A stretch of DNA of 8,253 bases, taken from DATLZC01 sp037444005. Its GTDB lineage: Bacteria > Chloroflexota > Dehalococcoidia > DSTF01 > JACRBR01. The stretch covers positions 1 to 8,253 of the forward strand of contig JBBING010000097.1 in the NCBI GenBank assembly GCA_037444005.1, written 5' to 3'. Positions 5,737 through 8,253 of this stretch are shown here, in pieces (position 1 is the stretch's first letter; each line of letters starts with the position of its first letter). The notes beneath the pieces were generated by a model, which was not told the origin of the DNA, ran no database searches, and saw only the letters and a list, made by a program, of their open reading frames with translations. The position numbers were made by a program, and so were the translations under genes.

Positions 5737-6369
5737 GTGGACCCCCTGCACAGCCCACCGACCCCGCGGACGGGCGCGGCCCGCTCCGAGATTCTCGAGG
5801 CCCTCCGCCAGCGTGTGGCGCGCTTGCCGGCGGGGCTGCGCGATCACGTGTTCCGCGTCGAGGCCGAAGCGCGGCGCCTCGCCGATATCTACGGCGTCGA
5901 CCCCGAGCGCTTGCTGCTCGCCGTCCTCGGCCACGACCTCTATCGCGCGCACGGCCCCAAGCAACTGCTCTCCATGGCTGCGGTCCTCATCGGCCCGCCC
6001 GATCCCGTCGAAGAGGCCGAGCCCATCTTGCTGCACGGCCCGCTGGGCGCGCTCGCCATGCAGGTCCAGTTCGGCATCGACGACGCCGAGGCGCTCGACG
6101 CCGCGCGTTACCACACCACGGGCCGTGCCGGGATGACGCTGCTCGAAAAAGCGCTCTTTCTCGCCGACAAGATCGAGCCGGAGAAGGCCGAGGGCGTGCC
6201 GGAGCTGCAGGAGGTGCGGCGCCTGGCCGAGCACGACCCGGACGAAGCGATCCTGCGGTATCTCGACTATCAGGTGCGCCGGTCCACGGAGCTGGGCTGG
6301 CTCTTACACCCGCACCTGGTCGCCGCGCGCAACGAGCTTCTGCTCCGCCAAAGGCAACATACGCCTTGA
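5737..6369 (+). CDS. yqeK: HD-domain phosphohydrolase, YqeK-like
   Basis: A 210-residue HD-superfamily protein resembling YqeK, the symmetrical Ap4A hydrolase that cuts diadenosine tetraphosphate to two ADP using bound iron. The expected metal ligands are visible: H37 (LRDHVFRVEAEARRLA), H66-D67 (LGHDLYRAHGP), H100 (LLHGPLGALA), H126 (ARYHTTGRAGMTLLEKALFLADKIEP) and D144. The ADKIEP and HTTGR motifs are particularly typical of YqeK. Residues 1-16 are a poorly conserved extension, so a slightly later start is possible, but the GTG at 5737 is placed exactly six bases after a perfect TATAAT. In Firmicutes yqeK usually sits with nadD and rsfS; neither is next to it here. Function is assigned from the family, not from context. 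The gene is followed by the hairpin region. Confidence 0.8.
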   Translation: MDPLHSPPTPRTGAARSEILEALRQRVARLPAGLRDHVFRVEAEARRLADIYGVDPERLLLAVLGHDLYRAHGPKQLLSMAAVLIGPPDPVEEAEPILLHGPLGALAMQVQFGIDDAEALDAARYHTTGRAGMTLLEKALFLADKIEPEKAEGVPELQEVRRLAEHDPDEAILRYLDYQVRRSTELGWLLHPHLVAARNELLLRQRQHTP

Positions 6370-6431
6370 CGACCGGGCTGAAAGACGGTAAACAAGGGCG
6401 GCGCTCACGGCGCCTATGGTGACTACGTTAC

Positions 6432-6462
6432 GAGAGGAAGCAGGCTCGCCCTGCTTCCTCTC
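6432..6462 (+). terminator. Perfect 13-bp stem-loop, likely terminator after yqeK-like gene
   Basis: GAGAGGAAGCAGG (6432-6444), loop CTCGC (6445-6449), and its exact complement (6450-6462). The stem is stable and lies about 60 bases after the yqeK-like stop. The tail ATTCTCG is not a real U-tract, so termination may be weak or Rho-assisted. It could also be a 3'-end stabiliser or part of a structured RNA. Confidence 0.6.
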
Positions 6463-6540
6463 ATTCTCGAGGGAGCACGCTCGATACGAAGGGGCTTCCC
6501 GTAGCGCCTCTTAGCGCACCCTGGCTCGCACCGTCCGGTC

Positions 6541-6549
6541 TGGTACACT
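6541..6549 (+). promoter_or_regulatory. Extended -10 promoter (TGGTACACT) for small acidic protein gene
   Basis: TG, one base, then TACACT forms an extended -10. The expected start near 6556 leaves a leader of about 29 bases containing AAGGAG (6570-6575), nine bases before the ATG at 6585. A weak CTGGCT lies at the -35 position (6521-6526). Eleven bases (6542-6552) are identical to the cysteine synthase-like promoter. Confidence 0.6.
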
Positions 6550-6584
6550 GCCGCGCGACTGTTCCCACCAAGGAGACCACCTTC

Positions 6585-6797
6585 ATGACCGTGCGTTGGA
6601 CCGACGTCGAACCCTACCTGCGCGCCACGTTCGAGACCACCGGCCAGGTCGAGCGCGCCGAAGCCGTCAACCGAGCCTTCGCGGACAACGCCAGCGACGA
6701 CGTCATCGACACCCTCGACGCCATCGGCTCACGGGTGTTCCAGACGCTCGACGCCGCCCGCGACTTCCTCGTCTCGCAAGGTCTCATCGAACCCTGA
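6585..6797 (+). CDS. Small acidic protein, possibly DUF2795-like
   Basis: A 70-residue acidic protein of unknown function with its own promoter and a clear AAGGAG ribosome-binding site. It seems all-helical: residues 4-18, 22-34, 37-45 and 55-66. The segment NASDDVIDTLDAIGSRVFQTLDAARDFLVSQG (35-66) resembles the end of DUF2795-type small domains, in which a short helix, a Leu-Asp turn, a Phe or Tyr position and a final helix recur. I recognise this only by pattern. No catalytic or metal-binding residues stand out, and there is no cysteine, so it is most likely a structural or binding module in the cytosol. It ends 13 bases before the DUF58 gene and is probably co-transcribed with it. Confidence 0.65.
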   Translation: MTVRWTDVEPYLRATFETTGQVERAEAVNRAFADNASDDVIDTLDAIGSRVFQTLDAARDFLVSQGLIEP

Positions 6798-6810
6798 CCC
6801 GGCTACGCCC

Positions 6811-7737
6811 GTGCGATTCGTCCTGCCGCACTTCGCCCGCCGCGAGCGGCCCGAGGAGGCCCCCGGCCCCTCCCCGGACTTCCGGCGCAGGGTGCGCCGC
6901 ATCGAAGTCCGCGCCAGGCGGCTCGTGGCCTCCCGCATCCTCGGCGACTATCGCAGCGTGTTCCGCGGCCGGGGCATCGAGTTCTCAGAAGTCCGCGAGT
7001 ACCAGCCCGGCGACGACGTCCGCCTGATCGACTGGAATGTGACGGCGCGGATGGGCGCGCCGTACGTCAAGAAGTACGTCGAGGAACGAGAGCTCACCGT
7101 CATGCTCGCCCTCGACGCTAGCGCGTCCACCGGCATGGGCACGCAGGGGCGTTCCAAGGCCGCGTACGCCGCCGAGGTCGCGGCGCTGCTCGCGTTCGCC
7201 GCCGTGGCCAACAACGACCGCGCGGGCCTGCTCGTCTTCACCGACCGCATCGAACGGTTCGTGCGCCCCGGGCGGGGACCACGGCACGCCCTTCGCATCG
7301 TGCGCGACCTGCTCGCGCTGCGGCCTGGGGGCCGGGGGACGGACCTGGCGCGCGCGGCCGCCTTCCTCGCCAGGACGCTCCGCCGCCGCAGCGCCGTCTT
7401 CATCCTGTCGGACTTCTTCGACCCGGGGTTCGACGACGCGCTCCGGCGGCTCGCGGTCCGGCACGACGTCATCGGCGTCTCCATCACGGACCCGCGCGAG
7501 CTCGAGCTGCCCGACGTCGGATTGCTGGTGGCGCGCGACGCCGAGACGGGCGCCCAGACGACCATCGATACGTCGGACCCGGAGGCGCGGCGGGCCTATG
7601 CCGAGCGCGCGCGGGAGCTGGTCGAGCGCCGCCGGCGGCGGCTCGCTGGCCTGGGGGTCGAGGAGATCGCCCTGAGGACGGACCGCGACTACGTAGGGCC
7701 CATCGCCCGGTTCATGCGACGCCGGGCGCGCCGTTAG
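6811..7737 (+). CDS. DUF58 / von Willebrand factor A-like domain protein
   Basis: A 308-residue protein. RRVRRIEVRARRLVASRILGDYRSVFRGRGIEFSEVREYQPGDDVRLIDWNVTARMGAPYVKKYVEERELTVML (26-99) is the characteristic DUF58 block. It leads into a vWA-like fold whose metal-adhesion residues are intact: D102-x-S104-x-S106, T177 (GTDL) and D201 (ILSDFFDP). No membrane helix is seen, unlike longer DUF58 proteins. Such proteins usually work beside a MoxR-type AAA+ ATPase in protein or complex maturation, but no MoxR gene is adjacent here. The GTG at 6811 lies 13 bases after the small acidic gene and lacks a good Shine-Dalgarno, so translation may be coupled. The first 20 residues are poorly conserved and the start is uncertain. 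The 3' end overlaps convergent moaC by four bases. Confidence 0.88.
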   Translation: MRFVLPHFARRERPEEAPGPSPDFRRRVRRIEVRARRLVASRILGDYRSVFRGRGIEFSEVREYQPGDDVRLIDWNVTARMGAPYVKKYVEERELTVMLALDASASTGMGTQGRSKAAYAAEVAALLAFAAVANNDRAGLLVFTDRIERFVRPGRGPRHALRIVRDLLALRPGGRGTDLARAAAFLARTLRRRSAVFILSDFFDPGFDDALRRLAVRHDVIGVSITDPRELELPDVGLLVARDAETGAQTTIDTSDPEARRAYAERARELVERRRRRLAGLGVEEIALRTDRDYVGPIARFMRRRARR

Positions 7738-8216
7738 TCCTCGAGCCTGAGGTCGCCGCTCTTCCCGCCCGTCTTGCGGACCAGGCGGACGTTCTCGATG
7801 CGCATGCCACGGTCCACGGCCTTGCACATGTCGTACACGGTGAGCGCGGCGATGGCGACGGCCGTCAGCGCCTCCATCTCGACCCCCGTCTTGCCCGTGG
7901 TCCGGACGACGGCGGCGATGTCGATGGCGTGGTCGGCCTCGTTCGGCGTGAGGCGGACGTCGACGCCGGTGAGGAGCAGCGGATGGCACATGGGGATGAG
8001 CTCGTGCGTGCGCTTGGCGGCCATGACGCCCGCCACCTGCGCGACGGCCAGGACGTCGCCCTTGGGGAGTCCACCCTCCTGAATGAGCGCCAGCGTCTCC
8101 GGCAGCATCACGATGCGCCCGCGGGCCGCCGCCTCGCGCACGGTGTCGTCCTTGGCGGTGACGTCGACCATGCGGGCCCGTCCGGCCTCGTCGAGATGCG
8201 AAAGGCGTTGCGTCAC
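7734..8216 (-). CDS. moaC: Cyclic pyranopterin monophosphate synthase
   Basis: A 160-residue protein of normal MoaC length. With MoaA, MoaC converts GTP into cyclic pyranopterin monophosphate, the first intermediate of molybdenum cofactor synthesis, in the cytosol as a hexamer. Conserved features are all present: MVDVTAKDDTVREA (16-29), GGLPKGDVLAVAQVAGVMAAKRTHELIPMCHPL (48-80) with K52, H78 and the MCHP motif, GVEMEALTAV (111-120), and YDMCKAVDRGM (128-138) with D129 and K132. The GTG at 8216 has GGAGG six bases upstream. Its stop TAA shares bases with the TAG of the convergent DUF58 gene. No other mo gene is visible, but a gene may end just upstream. Confidence 0.95.
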   Translation of the reverse strand: MTQRLSHLDEAGRARMVDVTAKDDTVREAAARGRIVMLPETLALIQEGGLPKGDVLAVAQVAGVMAAKRTHELIPMCHPLLLTGVDVRLTPNEADHAIDIAAVVRTTGKTGVEMEALTAVAIAALTVYDMCKAVDRGMRIENVRLVRKTGGKSGDLRLED

Positions 8217-8253
8217 GTCGCTCCTCCGCGCCGCCCCGGGGCGCCCCAGGCGC
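8213..8253 (-). CDS. Possible 3' end of a gene upstream of moaC
   Basis: One minus-strand frame is open from the window edge for 12 codons, reads AWGAPGRRGGAT, and stops at a TGA (8215-8213) that overlaps the moaC GTG as GTGA. The same overlap style links the two genes at the left end of the window. The stretch is too short to recognise, the DNA is extremely GC-rich, and another frame is open too, so this may be intergenic. Confidence 0.3.
   Translation of the reverse strand, partial: AWGAPGRRGGAT

Larger units (their letters stand above)
6370..6584. other. Intergenic region with a series of hairpins
   Basis: In order it holds: GGCGC/GCGCC with a 5-base loop (6400-6414), a perfect 13-bp stem (6432-6462), TCGAG/CTCGA with an 8-base loop (6467-6484), TACG/CGTA (6485-6503), GCGC/GCGC (6504-6517), then the promoter and leader of the next gene. 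I could not match it to SRP RNA, 6S RNA, tmRNA, RNase P RNA or a riboswitch class by eye. It may only be a terminator followed by spacer, but the density of stems leaves a small structured RNA possible. No ORF is convincing here. Confidence 0.5.

Noticed and set aside
6432..6462. SRP RNA apical loop, suggested by GGAAGCAG
   Set aside because: SRP RNA needs its GGAA/GNRA-containing asymmetric helix; here the bases belong to a perfect symmetrical 13-bp stem.
8217..8253. moaC starting further upstream, since its frame stays open to the window edge
   Set aside because: No ATG or GTG start occurs there, and the GTG at 8216 has GGAGG at ideal spacing and fits normal MoaC length.
1..8253. A mobile element, CRISPR array, toxin-antitoxin or defence cassette
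   Set aside because: No direct repeats, transposase, integrase, nuclease or recognisable toxin-antitoxin pair is visible; the two small genes each lack such features.

Overview
This is a GC-rich bacterial chromosome segment with tightly packed genes, GTG starts, sigma70-like promoters and several apparently leaderless transcripts. The mix of a GT87 membrane glycosyltransferase, a Rv2578c/PA0069-type radical SAM protein, a YqeK-like HD phosphatase, an orphan DUF58 protein and MoaC would suit a soil bacterium such as Acidobacteriota (Vicinamibacteria-like) or a similar high-GC phylum. No rRNA or other lineage marker is present, so this placement is inference. I see no mobile element, tRNA, rRNA, CRISPR array or recognisable defence system.

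Layout. The left end is a minus-strand pair: a GT87-type polytopic glycosyltransferase (74-1447) and a following gene that overlaps it by GTGA and runs off the window (1-77). A 315-base divergent intergenic region separates these from a plus-strand series: an FAD-dependent oxidoreductase (1763-3061), a radical SAM protein (3138-4031), a PLP-dependent cysteine synthase-like enzyme (4077-5009), a 69-residue AT-hook protein (5023-5232), a divergent RpiB/LacAB sugar-phosphate isomerase (5235-5729) and a YqeK-like HD phosphatase (5737-6369). A 215-base region with several hairpins, one a perfect 13-bp stem, closes that series. A new promoter then drives a 70-residue acidic protein (6585-6797) and a DUF58/von Willebrand A protein (6811-7737). 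The right end is minus-strand moaC (7734-8216), convergent with DUF58 through a shared TTAG, and possibly the 3' end of another gene upstream of it.

How the genes work together. The central genes share a strand, but almost every one has its own -10-like hexamer. They therefore look like a row of individually promoted housekeeping or metabolic genes, not one pathway operon. No single system emerges.

The most noteworthy signals are regulatory. An 18-bp dyad fills the promoter spacer of the radical SAM gene and resembles both BlaI-type and cyanobacterial-type LexA operators. Three GTG starts lie at an identical 6-nt distance from a -10-like hexamer. A 16-bp interrupted palindrome encloses the promoter -10 and the start codon of the cysteine synthase-like gene, so it could hide that start in read-through RNA but not in leaderless RNA. 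Among the proteins, the RpiB-like enzyme keeps the catalytic Cys but lacks both usual active-site His residues.
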